Shown: positions 35,159-45,986, counted from the stretch's first letter. The stretch is DNA of 63,193 nucleotides from Ruminococcus sp. (GCA_015066975.1 SVNI01000002.1:1-63193), one strand, 5' to 3'. Program-made: numbers and translations. Notes: generated from the letters alone by a model not told the origin.

Positions 35159-37534
35159 ATGCGGCTGAATGTTTATGGCATTCCAAATCAAGATAGGGGG
35201 ATACTGCCATGCCGCTGGTGCACGATTATGCAAAATAATAAAAATCTCATACTTTGGGTAGAATTACTCTTTGCCCTGCTTTCTCTCTGGGTGCTCCTGA
35301 TGGTCCCGTCTTATCCAGAATATGTTATGGCTGTTCTGCGTATCTATATCCTGAGTATGATTGTCCTGACAGTTTCGCTTGTGCTTGTTGTCAGACGCTA
35401 CCAGAGCCAGCACAGCTCTGTGGATATGAACCGTATCTTCGATATGGTAGACCGGATTGAAGAACCTGCTTTTATCTGGGCTTCTGATTTGTCCATGATG
35501 TACGGCAATCATGCTATGAATGAACTGCTCAACATTCCGGAAGATGATACCGGAAGCCATGCACTGGAACTGAACCGCTTTTTTCATGATATCGGAATTA
35601 GTCCCAAAGAGGCTGCCGAAATTATGAGCAGCCGGACATATCCGACAGGCATTCAGACTTCACCGGATAAAAAACGCTATATCAGTTGGTCTACTTCCCT
35701 GATGATGCAGAATAAAGTCACTTCTCTGTATTTTTCCGTTGGCTTTGAAACGACCCAGCTTGAAGAAGCCAAGCAGTCTCTCAGCGAAAAAACAGAAACC
35801 CTTGCTGTTTCTGAAAATCGCTATGCCCTTTCTATGAAGCTTTCCGGTGTGGGTTTCCTGCTCTGCGAGACGATTCACAACGGCTGTTATGATGAATACT
35901 ATGTCTCCAAAGAAGCACAGGAATTTCTCGGCATTGAGAAAGACCATATTTCATTTCATGAATTCCGCAAAAAAATTTACGTCGCTGACAGATATAAATT
36001 TGATAATTATATCCACGAGCTGGAACATCCCGACCCCAGTCAGGAACCTGTTCCCCGTGTTATGGAACTGCGCATTCATCCCGAAATGAGCAAGCCTTTC
36101 ACATGGTATGCCTATCACTATCATGCGAATCTGTTCGATAAGAGCGGTATCCCGATTGTGGGCGGTGCGCTTGTTAATATTGCAGAAGAAAAAGAAAAAG
36201 ATGCCCAGCTTGAAAAACTCGCCTATCAGGACGAAATCACAGAAATCTCCAATCGCAAGAAGCTTATCGAATACGGTACAGAATGCTATACTGCCTATGA
36301 AAAAGAACATAAACCCTATTGGGTCATGGTTCTGGATATTGACCGTTTTCATCTTATCAATGACTCCTGCGGTTATGAAAGCGGAAACAAGCTTCTTCGG
36401 GAATTTGCTTCCATCCTGTCCAAATATCAGGACCAGGGCAAACAGGACAAGCCCGGACTGGCCGCCCGTCTTGGTGCGGATAACTTCGCCCTCCTGATGC
36501 ATGACTATGAAGACGATTCCCTTCCGGCGCACAAACTTGAATTAATCCGGAAAGACTTTGCAAGGCTGGAATCCGGTGAATTTGCTTCGCTTTCCCTGAC
36601 TTGCTCCGCCGGTGTCGCCCACCTTCCCAGAGACGGCAAAAGCTTTGAAGAAGTCCTTGAACATGCCGAATTTGCCCTCACTATCAACAAGGGTGAACTT
36701 TCCTATATGATGGGCTATGATGCTGAAATGCATCAGGAAATTCTGCATCAGGGCGAAATGGAAAAATCTCTTTCTGATGCCATTGAAAATCATCATCTCC
36801 AGCTTTACTACCAGCCGAAATTTGACCTTCATACAGAGAAAATCATGGGTGCAGAAGCTCTTATCCGCTGGATAAAGCCCGACGGCACAATGATTTCTCC
36901 GAACGTCTTTATTCCGATTGCTGAAAAATCCGGCATGATTTCTGATATCAGCAATTTTGTACTTCAGGAAGCATGTCAGCAGACAGGCGACTGGCAGAGA
37001 GAAGGCCTTTCTCCTATTGTCATGTCCATCAATTTTGCTTCCGGTGATTTCTATCAGGCGAATGTCTGCGAAATTGTTCAGAACGAACTTGACAAAGCCG
37101 GACTGGAAGCAAAATATCTCGAACTGGAACTGACTGAACGTCTCGCCCTTGGTGACATTGACTATACTATCGACCAGATGAATGCGCTCCGTGCTATGGG
37201 CATTCTGCTGGCAATGGATGACTTCGGCACAGGCTATTCTTCTTTAAGCTATATTCAGAGACTGCCTTTGACTCTGCTGAAACTCGACCGTTCTTTCATC
37301 ATTGAGATTGAAACGGATTCTGTAGCACAGGTTATTGTTTCGGCGGTTATCAAGATTGCCAAATCCATGAATATGGAAACTATCGCTGAAGGTGTCGAAT
37401 ATGAAAATCAGTCTAAAATCCTGAAAGATATGGGCTGTGACTATATTCAGGGCTATCTGTACGGAAAGCCCATGCCGGCGGAAGCTTTCCGGAAGCGTCT
37501 GCAAATCAACACTTACGGAAAGGAAGTGGATTAA
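35159..37534 (+). CDS. c-di-GMP phosphodiesterase with degenerate GGDEF domain
   Basis: Membrane signalling protein of up to 791 residues: two N-terminal spans (about 30-75), PAS-like regions (about 90-350), a GGDEF domain (about 375-530) and an EAL domain (about 545-790). The cyclase site is lost: 'RLGADNFALL' replaces GGDEF. The EAL site is complete ('GAEALIRW', 'ELELTER', 'MDDFGTGYSS', 'LLKLDRSF', 'AEGVE', 'QGYLYG'), so it should cleave c-di-GMP, with the dead GGDEF as a possible GTP sensor. Start choice is open: the ATG at 35159 has no ribosome site, and the ATG at 35228 would give 768 residues and overlaps a short upstream ORF. c-di-GMP control of surface attachment is a plausible role, by inference. 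Confidence 0.88.
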   Translation: MRLNVYGIPNQDRGILPCRWCTIMQNNKNLILWVELLFALLSLWVLLMVPSYPEYVMAVLRIYILSMIVLTVSLVLVVRRYQSQHSSVDMNRIFDMVDRIEEPAFIWASDLSMMYGNHAMNELLNIPEDDTGSHALELNRFFHDIGISPKEAAEIMSSRTYPTGIQTSPDKKRYISWSTSLMMQNKVTSLYFSVGFETTQLEEAKQSLSEKTETLAVSENRYALSMKLSGVGFLLCETIHNGCYDEYYVSKEAQEFLGIEKDHISFHEFRKKIYVADRYKFDNYIHELEHPDPSQEPVPRVMELRIHPEMSKPFTWYAYHYHANLFDKSGIPIVGGALVNIAEEKEKDAQLEKLAYQDEITEISNRKKLIEYGTECYTAYEKEHKPYWVMVLDIDRFHLINDSCGYESGNKLLREFASILSKYQDQGKQDKPGLAARLGADNFALLMHDYEDDSLPAHKLELIRKDFARLESGEFASLSLTCSAGVAHLPRDGKSFEEVLEHAEFALTINKGELSYMMGYDAEMHQEILHQGEMEKSLSDAIENHHLQLYYQPKFDLHTEKIMGAEALIRWIKPDGTMISPNVFIPIAEKSGMISDISNFVLQEACQQTGDWQREGLSPIVMSINFASGDFYQANVCEIVQNELDKAGLEAKYLELELTERLALGDIDYTIDQMNALRAMGILLAMDDFGTGYSSLSYIQRLPLTLLKLDRSFIIEIETDSVAQVIVSAVIKIAKSMNMETIAEGVEYENQSKILKDMGCDYIQGYLYGKPMPAEAFRKRLQINTYGKEVD
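35209..35238 (+). other. Possible 9-residue upstream ORF (MPLVHDYAK)
   Basis: An AGGGGGA site seven bases before an ATG at 35209 opens a nine-codon frame that ends across the alternative EAL start at 35228. It could couple translation to that start, or be chance. Confidence 0.3.
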
Positions 37535-37536
37535 TT

Positions 37537-38196
37537 ATGACAGAAAAAACATTAAAGCCTGCACCTGCCTACACACTCGGCGAGGAGATATTCAATTCTG
37601 TTTCACACGGTGTAGGGGCACTTCTGGCGATTGCCGGATGCATTATCCTGATAGTATTCTGCCATATGAACAGAGGCGTGATAGAAATTGTTTCGGCCTC
37701 AGTGTTCGGCGCATCCATGATTATTCTCTACACGATGTCAACGCTGTATCATGCGCTGACGAATCCGAAAGCAAAAAGAATTTTTCGAATTTTCGACCAT
37801 GACACTATCTTCCTGCTGATTGCCGGAACGTATACGCCATATGCACTCTGCTGTATTAAACCGTTATGGCTGGGCATTACTATCTTATGCGCTATCTGGG
37901 CGGCTGCGGCGGTAGGAATTACGCTTTCTTCGATTAATCTTGAAAAATTCAGTAAATTTTCAACAGTCTGCTATGTCATCATGGGCTGGGCGATAGTATT
38001 TGCCATCAAGCCGTTATATGAACAGCTTCCGGCAATCAGCCTGATTATGCTGATTGTCGGCGGACTGATGTATTCCGGAGGGGTATATTTCTACAAGAAG
38101 AAATCAGTCAAATATTTTCATTCTATCTGGCATCTGTTTGTTCTCGCCGGAACGATAATGCACTTCTTCTCGGTGTTCTATGCAATTGCATTTTAA
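37537..38196 (+). CDS. Hemolysin III / PAQR-family membrane protein
   Basis: Polytopic membrane protein of 219 residues with seven spans. Family marks are 'EEIFNSVSHGVGALLA' near the start, 'STLYHAL' with the first metal-type His, 'FDHDTIFLLIAGTYTPYAL' and the late 'HSIWHLFVLAGTIMHFFSV'. In PAQR proteins these His and Asp residues bind zinc and are linked to hydrolase-like activity; in bacteria the role is unclear and true haemolysis is doubtful. It starts two bases after the EAL gene stop with AAAGGAAG inside that gene, and overlaps the next gene by 17 bases, so the three may be one operon. Confidence 0.9.
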   Translation: MTEKTLKPAPAYTLGEEIFNSVSHGVGALLAIAGCIILIVFCHMNRGVIEIVSASVFGASMIILYTMSTLYHALTNPKAKRIFRIFDHDTIFLLIAGTYTPYALCCIKPLWLGITILCAIWAAAAVGITLSSINLEKFSKFSTVCYVIMGWAIVFAIKPLYEQLPAISLIMLIVGGLMYSGGVYFYKKKSVKYFHSIWHLFVLAGTIMHFFSVFYAIAF

Positions 38197-38833
38197 GTGC
38201 CGTGTCTGCGGAAGTACGAAACTGATAAAACCTGACAGTCGTTATCAGTGCTTTCAGGATTACACTTACTGTCAGGCAGAATGGATGGATATGACACATC
38301 CCCTCCCGGAACTGGAAACGAATATCTTCTGGAGAAGTGATGAAATTCCGCAAATCGGAGAAAAGAGATTTTTAAAAATCAGGCATCCGTTCTGCGGTGA
38401 AACCGGGAAAAATTTCAGAACGCTTTTTCAGCCCGCGCTGTCCTCGGTGAACGGTATCGGCGAACCGCCCGAAGAACTGGAACAATCCGCTGTCGTGACC
38501 TGTCAGCTTGATGAAATTCTTGAAAAAAATGATTTCTGCGCATGGGTTTCCGTCACAGTCCGGGAAGTCCTTCTGCTTTCGGAATTATATCGGCATTATC
38601 CAGAACAGGTCAGCCCCGATTTATTTGAAAAATTTCAGGAACGTGGTTCTGCTGTGCAGACGTATCCATTTTCATGGCAGAACTGGGATTATGATTCATG
38701 GACAATGCAGGGTGATGTTGGTGAATGGAAATTGTTTTTCACTGACCCAAACGGAAAAAAACATTTAATTCTCCTGTATTACTGGGGAAGCTGTGATGAA
38801 ATACTCTATATCGGCAATATTATTAAATCTTAA
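38180..38833 (+). CDS. Unknown 217-residue protein with zinc-finger-like N-terminus
   Basis: No family recognised. The N-terminus has a possible zinc ribbon (C-x2-C in 'FKCRVCGST', then Cys in 'YQCFQDYTYCQAEW'). The rest is rich in Trp, Phe and charged residues ('SWQNWDYDSWTMQGDVGEW', 'LILLYYWGSCDEILYI') and has no membrane span or signal peptide. It overlaps the hemolysin III-like gene by 17 bases and ends 36 bases before pfkA. Cytoplasmic location is likely; function unknown. Confidence 0.65.
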   Translation: MQLHFKCRVCGSTKLIKPDSRYQCFQDYTYCQAEWMDMTHPLPELETNIFWRSDEIPQIGEKRFLKIRHPFCGETGKNFRTLFQPALSSVNGIGEPPEELEQSAVVTCQLDEILEKNDFCAWVSVTVREVLLLSELYRHYPEQVSPDLFEKFQERGSAVQTYPFSWQNWDYDSWTMQGDVGEWKLFFTDPNGKKHLILLYYWGSCDEILYIGNIIKS

Positions 38834-38869
38834 AATAATAAATTTTTTAAATCAAGGAGGAAACTCAAC

Positions 38870-39946
38870 ATGAAAAAACGTATTGGCATTTTAACCAGCG
38901 GCGGCGACTGCCCCGGACTGAATGCGACTATCAGGGGCGTAGTCAAAGCCTGCTATGAACGCTTCGGAGAAGATAATGTCCAGATTGTCGGCATTTCCAA
39001 CGGCTATTACGGACTGATTCACGGCCTTTGCAGAGATATGCAGCCTTCTGAATTTTCCGGCATTCTGACACAGGGCGGCACGATTCTCGGAACAAAGCGT
39101 CAGCCGTTCAAGATGATGACTGTCATCGGCGAAGACAACATCGACAAAGTCCAGAGTATGATTGATACCTACAAGAAACAAAAACTCGACTGTCTGCTGA
39201 CTCTCGGCGGAAACGGCACACACAAGACCTCTCATCTGCTTTCAGAACACGGCCTGAATGTGATTGGACTTCCAAAAACGATTGATAATGACCTTTACGG
39301 TACAGATGTGACATTTGGTTTTCATACGGCTGTGGATATTGCCACAGATGCCCTTGACAGACTGCACACCACTGCTGCAAGCCATTCCCGAATTATCGTT
39401 TGTGAAATCATGGGCAACAAGGCCGGCTGGCTGACACTCTATGCAGGCATTGCAGGCGGTGCAGATATTATCCTGCTTCCCGAAATCCCTTATGATATTG
39501 ATAAAGTTTGTGATGCCGTTGTCAAGCGCGCACAGAAAGGCAAGACCTTCTCGATTCTGGCCGTTGCCGAAGGTGTCAATAATACCGAAATTGCAAAGCT
39601 CAAAAAGAAAGAGCGAGAAAAATATCACGCTGAAAACGGCAACGACACAGCTCGTATCGCGGCACAGATTCAGTCAAGCACCGGAATCGAAGCCCGTGTC
39701 TGCGTACCCGGTCATATGCTTCGCGGAGGTTCGCCGAGTGCATATGACAGACTGCTTGCCACACAGTTTGGTGTTCATGCAGCAAAGCTCATTGCAGAAG
39801 AAAAATTCGGCCGTACTGTGGCTTATGTCAATGGACAGGTGACCTCCAATAAACTGGCTGACATTGCCGGAAAGAAAAAACTCGTCGAACCCAAGGGACA
39901 GGAAGTCCAAACTGCCCGTGACCTTGGCATTTCTTTCGGAGACTGA
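38870..39946 (+). CDS. pfkA: 6-phosphofructokinase (group III type)
   Basis: Glycolytic enzyme phosphorylating fructose 6-phosphate. The 358 residues contain 'ILTSGGDCPGLNATIRG' (phosphoryl donor loop), 'LLTLGGNGTHKTS', 'LPKTIDNDLYGTD' with the catalytic Asp, 'IMGNKAGWLTLYAG' and 'MLRGGSPSAYDR'. In E. coli numbering, Gly104 (GGNG) is the ATP-type residue, while Lys124 (PKTIDND) is found in PPi enzymes and in actinobacterial group III ATP enzymes. ATP is therefore the better guess, but not certain. Asn replaces the usual Asp103. The gene has a strong AAGGAGGAAA site and its own terminator. Confidence 0.92.
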   Translation: MKKRIGILTSGGDCPGLNATIRGVVKACYERFGEDNVQIVGISNGYYGLIHGLCRDMQPSEFSGILTQGGTILGTKRQPFKMMTVIGEDNIDKVQSMIDTYKKQKLDCLLTLGGNGTHKTSHLLSEHGLNVIGLPKTIDNDLYGTDVTFGFHTAVDIATDALDRLHTTAASHSRIIVCEIMGNKAGWLTLYAGIAGGADIILLPEIPYDIDKVCDAVVKRAQKGKTFSILAVAEGVNNTEIAKLKKKEREKYHAENGNDTARIAAQIQSSTGIEARVCVPGHMLRGGSPSAYDRLLATQFGVHAAKLIAEEKFGRTVAYVNGQVTSNKLADIAGKKKLVEPKGQEVQTARDLGISFGD

Positions 39947-39957
39947 CTTTTTAGAAG

Positions 39958-39990
39958 CAAGGCTTTCTGTATATCGTACAGAAAGTCTTG
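39958..39990 (+). terminator. pfkA terminator
   Basis: A 14-bp stem with one G-T pair (39958-39971 with 39977-39990), then TTTTCC. Confidence 0.85.
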
Positions 39991-40078
39991 TTTTCCGTGA
40001 TTTTGCGCTTGCATAGTTTTGTATATCTTCTACAAAAAAAACATATATTTTTAGCGTGAACATAGAATGAACAGATAG

Positions 40079-40126
40079 TTGACAAACTATAAAAAATGTG
40101 CTATACTTAAATAAGATTGTTAATCT
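40079..40126 (+). promoter_or_regulatory. DegV gene promoter with small palindrome
   Basis: TTGACA (40079-40084), a 17-base spacer ending TGTGC and TATACT (40102-40107). A palindrome AGATT-GTT-AATCT at 40114-40126 covers the expected transcription start and could be an operator. Confidence 0.7.
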
Positions 40127-40160
40127 GCGTTTATTTTTTGACTTGAGAGGAGCTATTTCT

Positions 40161-41015
40161 GTGGAAGAAAAAATTGTAGTTACTTATGACAGCGGTCTTG
40201 ACGTAGACCCTGAAATTGTAAAGAAATATAATATCAAAAAACTCCCTGTTATCATCAAGCTGGGCGTGAATGAAACCCTTGATGACGGCAGTATTGCACC
40301 TGATGAAATTATTGAATATTTCAAGCAGGAAAATGACCTTGCCGTAACTGCACCCCCGACAGTGCAGGATATTTTCCGTTTTTTTACTAAATTTGCACAT
40401 ATGGGCTATACTGTCATTCATATTTCTACATCCTCAAAATTATCTTCATCGTTTGAATATGCAAAGTCTGCCGCTGAAAGCTTCAATAAAATTCACGTTA
40501 TCGACAGCAAGGCATATTCTGTCGGCGGTATGCCGATTATTCTGAAAGCTGCTGAAATGGTTGAGGAAGGCCGTCGTTCTGAAGAAATTGTAGAACAATG
40601 CACAAATCTTGCCAACAGAATCAAAATGTATGTGCTGATTGGCAATGTAAAATATGTACACACCAGCGGACAGATTAGCTTCGGAAAGAACGCACTGCTT
40701 TCACTGCTCGGAAGAATTCCGTCTGTTTCAATAGAAGACGGTTATTTCTATGTCCAGAAAAATTATCCCAACAATCTGGAAAAAGCGGCTATTAAATTCG
40801 TAGATGATATTCTCAAAGATGCAAGAGGACTTGACAGAAGTCATTTCTATCTGGGGCACACCGGAATTTCTGATTCTATTCTGGAAGACTGCCGGAAGGA
40901 AGTCAATCAGGTATCTGATTTTGACAGCGTTACGACACTTCGCTGCGGATGCAGTACGACGACGCATTATGGTGACAGCGGTCTGCTTCTAGCATGGGTT
41001 GAAAAAGAAGCATAA
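40161..41015 (+). CDS. DegV-family fatty-acid-binding protein
   Basis: Cytoplasmic protein of 284 residues. DegV/FakB proteins bind a fatty acid and present it to the FakA kinase for phosphorylation. Family marks are 'VVTYDSGLDVDPEIVKKYNI' in part, 'TAPPTVQDIFRFF', 'VIHISTSSKLSSSFEYAKSA' in part, 'VIDSKAYSVGGM' and the late 'YLGHTGISDSILEDC'. The start is a GTG with GAGAGGAG eight bases upstream; the longer frame from 40098 would begin inside the promoter. Substrate chain type is unknown, and fakA is not nearby. Confidence 0.88.
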   Translation: MEEKIVVTYDSGLDVDPEIVKKYNIKKLPVIIKLGVNETLDDGSIAPDEIIEYFKQENDLAVTAPPTVQDIFRFFTKFAHMGYTVIHISTSSKLSSSFEYAKSAAESFNKIHVIDSKAYSVGGMPIILKAAEMVEEGRRSEEIVEQCTNLANRIKMYVLIGNVKYVHTSGQISFGKNALLSLLGRIPSVSIEDGYFYVQKNYPNNLEKAAIKFVDDILKDARGLDRSHFYLGHTGISDSILEDCRKEVNQVSDFDSVTTLRCGCSTTTHYGDSGLLLAWVEKEA

Positions 41016-41037
41016 TCTTTTCCATAATTCAAATAAA

Positions 41038-41059
41038 AAGCTCGGCTGCTGCCGGGCTT
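41038..41059 (+). terminator. Terminator of the DegV gene
   Basis: A 9-bp stem with one mismatch (41038-41046 with 41051-41059), followed by a run of T. Confidence 0.85.
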
Positions 41060-41190
41060 TTTTTGTACATAAAACAGATTTTTCCGGCGAATTTTGCCGA
41101 ACTGCTTGTATTTTTTTTTGAGTATAATAGAATTAAACATTCAACAGTTGCATATTGAAACTATACTCAGGCAAGAAAGCAGGGGATACC

Positions 41191-41275
41191 ATGCATAGGA
41201 ATCATTGGTGCTTTGCTGGTCATATTAATGCTGATTGATACCATCAGCGATATTGTTTCCAGCTTTTTTGGCTGA
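41191..41275 (+). pseudogene. Possible broken small hydrophobic peptide gene
   Basis: An ATG at 41191 with AGGGG upstream leads only to a 15-codon frame. One base further, the frame reads 'IGIIGALLVILMLIDTISD' followed by IVSSFFG and a stop at 41275, a typical single-span peptide. One extra base after the ATG would explain the break. It lies behind a promoter-like element (TTGTAT and TATAAT near 41107-41130). Confidence 0.4.
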
Positions 41276-41318
41276 AAACGGAAATAAATTATATTTATAT
41301 TAAAAGGAGTGAATCCAC

Positions 41319-41396
41319 ATGAAGGGTATATTGATTTTAATAATTATTGTTTTAATTTTGCTGATTATTTTAAAAATTCTTTCTTTTTTCCATTGA
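41319..41396 (+). CDS. 25-residue hydrophobic peptide
   Basis: A tiny frame (MKGILILIIIVLILLIILK, then ILSFFH) with a good AAAGGAG site nine bases before its ATG and a strong terminator 13 bases after its stop. It is a single membrane span with Lys near each end, the look of small membrane regulators or type I toxins. No antisense RNA could be identified by eye. The 41016-41447 gap holds only this, the broken peptide at 41191 and two terminators. Confidence 0.5.
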   Translation: MKGILILIIIVLILLIILKILSFFH

Positions 41397-41408
41397 TTAC
41401 ATATAAAA

Positions 41409-41437
41409 ACTCCTCCCCGGTCAAAACGGAGAGGAGT
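41409..41437. terminator. Bidirectional terminator
   Basis: An 11-bp stem with one mismatch (41409-41419 with 41427-41437). T-runs flank both sides, so it serves the small peptide gene on plus and the DUF1846 gene on minus. Confidence 0.85.
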
Positions 41438-41447
41438 TTTTTTGGCT

Positions 41448-42917
41448 TCAGGAAAATTTCGGTTCGCAGGTCAGGTTCACACCCAGCCGTTTGAAAATTC
41501 TTTCATCCACAGCAGAAAGAATTACCGTCGAATGCACTTCGCAGCCCCAGAGCTTTGAAATCTGTTCCATTGCCTTTGCAGCATTTTCATCCGTCGTTGC
41601 ACAGATGGAAAGCGCAAGCAAAGTTTCATCCGTATGAAGACGCGGATTCTGATTCCCCAGATGATGCGTTTTCAGGTTCTGAATCGGCTCGATAACATGG
41701 GGCGACATCAGCAGAACTTTATCTTCCAGCCCGGCAAAATATTTCAGTGCATTGAGCAGAAGTGCGGAACAAGCACCCAGCAGTTCGGAAGTTCTTCCGG
41801 TGAGAATTGTACCGTCAGGCAGTTCCATTGCCGCTGCCGGTTCACCTGTCTGTTTTTCCTTTTCGAGTGCAGAGGCAACAACTTTTCTGTTTTCTGCACT
41901 GATTCCGGCCTGTTTCATGAGCAGTTCCAGCTTATAGACTTCTGCTTCTGTAGAAGTGCCTTTTTTTCGTCCGCATAATGCGGTATAATACCGGCGGATG
42001 ATTTCTTCTTTTGCGGCTTTGCATACGGCTTCATTATCAATAATACAGTTCCCGGCCATATTCACGCCCATATCTGTAGGCGATTTGTAGGGCGATTCGC
42101 CAAGGATTCTGTCAAACATGGCATTCAGCACGGGGAAGATTTCAATATCGCGGTTATAATTGACTGTTGTTTTATTATAGGCTTCCAGATGGAACGGGTC
42201 AATCATGTTGACATCATTCAGGTCAGAAGTTGCCGCTTCATACGCAATATTCACCGGATGGCGGAGCGGAATGTTCCAGATAGGGAACGTTTCAAACTTT
42301 GCATACCCGGCATTGACTCCCCTCTTATGCTCGTGATAAATCTGAGAGAGGCAGGTAGCCATTTTTCCGCTTCCGGGGCCCGGTGCTGTGACAACGACCA
42401 GTTTTCTGGAAGTCTGGATATAATCATTCTTTCCGTAGCCCTCGTCGCTCATGATAAGTTCCAGATTTGACGGATACCCCTTGATAGAATAATGATGATA
42501 CACATTCACGCCGAGTGCTTCCAGACGGCTCTGGAATGCATCTGCCGTGGGCTGATGTTCATATCTGGTGAGCACGACACTGCTTACATACAGGCCGATT
42601 TTGGTAAAAATATTGAATAATCTGATGACATCCACATCGTAAGTAATGCCCAAATCTCCGCGGACTTTATTTTTCTCGATATCGCCTGCATTGATGACAA
42701 TGACAATTTCTGCTTCGTCTTTCAGTTGCAGGAGCATCTGCAATTTGCTGTCCGGCTTGAATCCGGGCAGTACCCGTGATGCATGATAATCATCAAACAG
42801 CTTTCCTCCGAATTCCAGATAGAGCTTATCGCCGAAATGTGCAATTCTTTCCCGGATATGCTCAGACTGCATTTTCAGATACTTGTCATTATCGAAACCA
42901 ATTTTTCCTGAACTCAT
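41448..42917 (-). CDS. DUF1846 family protein
   Basis: Cytoplasmic protein of 489 residues matching DUF1846 along its length: 'KIGFDNDKYLKMQSEHIRER' near the start, 'VIVINAGDIEKNKVRGDLGI' in part, a P-loop-like 'TAPGPGSGKMATCLSQIYHE', 'GVNMAGNCI' and 'KTHHLGNQNPRLHTDETLLA' in part. The family is widespread in anaerobic Firmicutes, and its biochemical role is not established. The start at 42917 is supported by an AAGAAGGGA site and the family N-terminus. Single-gene unit. Confidence 0.9.
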   Translation of the reverse strand: MSSGKIGFDNDKYLKMQSEHIRERIAHFGDKLYLEFGGKLFDDYHASRVLPGFKPDSKLQMLLQLKDEAEIVIVINAGDIEKNKVRGDLGITYDVDVIRLFNIFTKIGLYVSSVVLTRYEHQPTADAFQSRLEALGVNVYHHYSIKGYPSNLELIMSDEGYGKNDYIQTSRKLVVVTAPGPGSGKMATCLSQIYHEHKRGVNAGYAKFETFPIWNIPLRHPVNIAYEAATSDLNDVNMIDPFHLEAYNKTTVNYNRDIEIFPVLNAMFDRILGESPYKSPTDMGVNMAGNCIIDNEAVCKAAKEEIIRRYYTALCGRKKGTSTEAEVYKLELLMKQAGISAENRKVVASALEKEKQTGEPAAAMELPDGTILTGRTSELLGACSALLLNALKYFAGLEDKVLLMSPHVIEPIQNLKTHHLGNQNPRLHTDETLLALSICATTDENAAKAMEQISKLWGCEVHSTVILSAVDERIFKRLGVNLTCEPKFS

Positions 42918-42955
42918 AATAGCAAAATCCCTTCTTAAAAAAATTCTCATCTTCT

Positions 42956-42984
42956 ATCATATCATAAATTCAGACAAAATGCAA
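42956..42984 (-). promoter_or_regulatory. Promoter of the DUF1846 gene
   Basis: TTGCAT (42979-42984), a 17-base spacer and TATGAT (42956-42961) on the minus strand. Confidence 0.65.
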
Positions 42985-43001
42985 GAGGAAAGCTGAAAAA
43001 A

Positions 43002-44732
<1,731 letters not shown>

Positions 44733-45986
44733 TTATAATTTCACAGTATTCTGTTCCGGAATACCGCCGTTCATGTAGAAATTCTTCAGCAGAACAAGCG
44801 AACATCCTCCCAGAAAATCTGTTTTGCCCTCGACACTGCTGCAAACCAGCCGTTCTGCAATATCATCACTGGCAAATTCTTTAACATATCTTTTGAAACT
44901 TGCAAAGCCTTTTTCGCTCAGTTCAAAATGATGCAGTACCACTGTCTGTGCCTGAAAACAACAGACTAAATTATGCAGAAGCACACTCCAGTCCTGCATG
45001 ATTTCGTTCACAACAGCTTCGCACCGGGTATCGCCGGAAGAAACCGCCTGATACATCTGTTCCAGTGTTACGCGCTCGATATAGCCGTCAGTGGCAGAAT
45101 ACAGAAACGGTGTCCGCTCTTTGCTGTAGACTTCGGCGATTCTTGCCTGCATTGCCTGTACCGAAAGCTGTGCCCTGACCGAACCTGCCGGATAGCTGTC
45201 CTGCTGTCTTCCGCCCGGCCTTACAATACAGCGTTCTGTCAGATAACTGTATGTCAGATAATCTTTTTCTGATTTTTCCGCTCTCAGCAAAGCAATATGA
45301 ATATGGCTTCCCAGATGCAGATAGACATGATTTGCATTTGCCTGAAGACTGCCTCTTTGCAGGTCGGCATTTGCAAGTGCCTGTAACCAGACGGCATTTC
45401 CGCAGAATACCGGCGGTATCTGTGAAAAAGAAGCCAAGGCCTTTGTCAGTTCTGTGAAATCCAGAATTCCGTCTTTATAGAAAACGCGCATTCTGCCAAT
45501 CATAATCGGCATGACACCTACGCCAAGACCTAAGACTTCTTTTTTCGTCAGACAGCTATTGCTCATCATATGTTCTGATGATGTGACAATAAACTGTATG
45601 ATTTCTTTCCGGCTGGTATGCTCGTTACAGCTCATGACGGTCTTATCCAGAATTTCCATATGCATGGTACATAATCCGACTGTCACTTCCTGCTCGCTGA
45701 TGACTGCGCCGAGGATAAATCTGTAATTGGCATTGATATCTAATAAAATTTTTCTTCTGCCCTTAGGCAGTCTGTTATCTTGCTGATTCTGATAGGGTGC
45801 TTCACCGATTTCCATCAGTATGCCTTCTTCAATCATGGCATTGGTAATTTGTGTGATGGAAGCACGGGTAATTTGTAGTTTCTGAGACAAATCTACTCTG
45901 GAGACGGGGCCGGCCTCCCAGATGGTACGAAGCACCTGCATTCTGTTGATTCTTTTCAGGTCTAATTTGCTGATTCCGCTCTGCAT
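44733..45986 (-). CDS. ROK-family transcriptional regulator (NagC/XylR type)
   Basis: DNA-binding protein of 417 residues. An N-terminal MarR-like winged helix (about 10-70: 'LRTIWEAGPVSRVDLSQKLQ' in part, 'TRASITQITNAMIEEGIL') is followed by a ROK sugar-kinase-like domain ('FILGAVISEQEVTVGL', 'GLGVGVMP'). The usual zinc motif C-x-C-G-x2-G-C is absent (the region reads 'RPGGRQQDSYPAGSV'), and the ATP-site DxGxT is not kept, so it should only sense a ligand and not phosphorylate it. Many such proteins control sugar-use genes, but no sugar operon is adjacent. Confidence 0.85.
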   Translation of the reverse strand: MQSGISKLDLKRINRMQVLRTIWEAGPVSRVDLSQKLQITRASITQITNAMIEEGILMEIGEAPYQNQQDNRLPKGRRKILLDINANYRFILGAVISEQEVTVGLCTMHMEILDKTVMSCNEHTSRKEIIQFIVTSSEHMMSNSCLTKKEVLGLGVGVMPIMIGRMRVFYKDGILDFTELTKALASFSQIPPVFCGNAVWLQALANADLQRGSLQANANHVYLHLGSHIHIALLRAEKSEKDYLTYSYLTERCIVRPGGRQQDSYPAGSVRAQLSVQAMQARIAEVYSKERTPFLYSATDGYIERVTLEQMYQAVSSGDTRCEAVVNEIMQDWSVLLHNLVCCFQAQTVVLHHFELSEKGFASFKRYVKEFASDDIAERLVCSSVEGKTDFLGGCSLVLLKNFYMNGGIPEQNTVKL

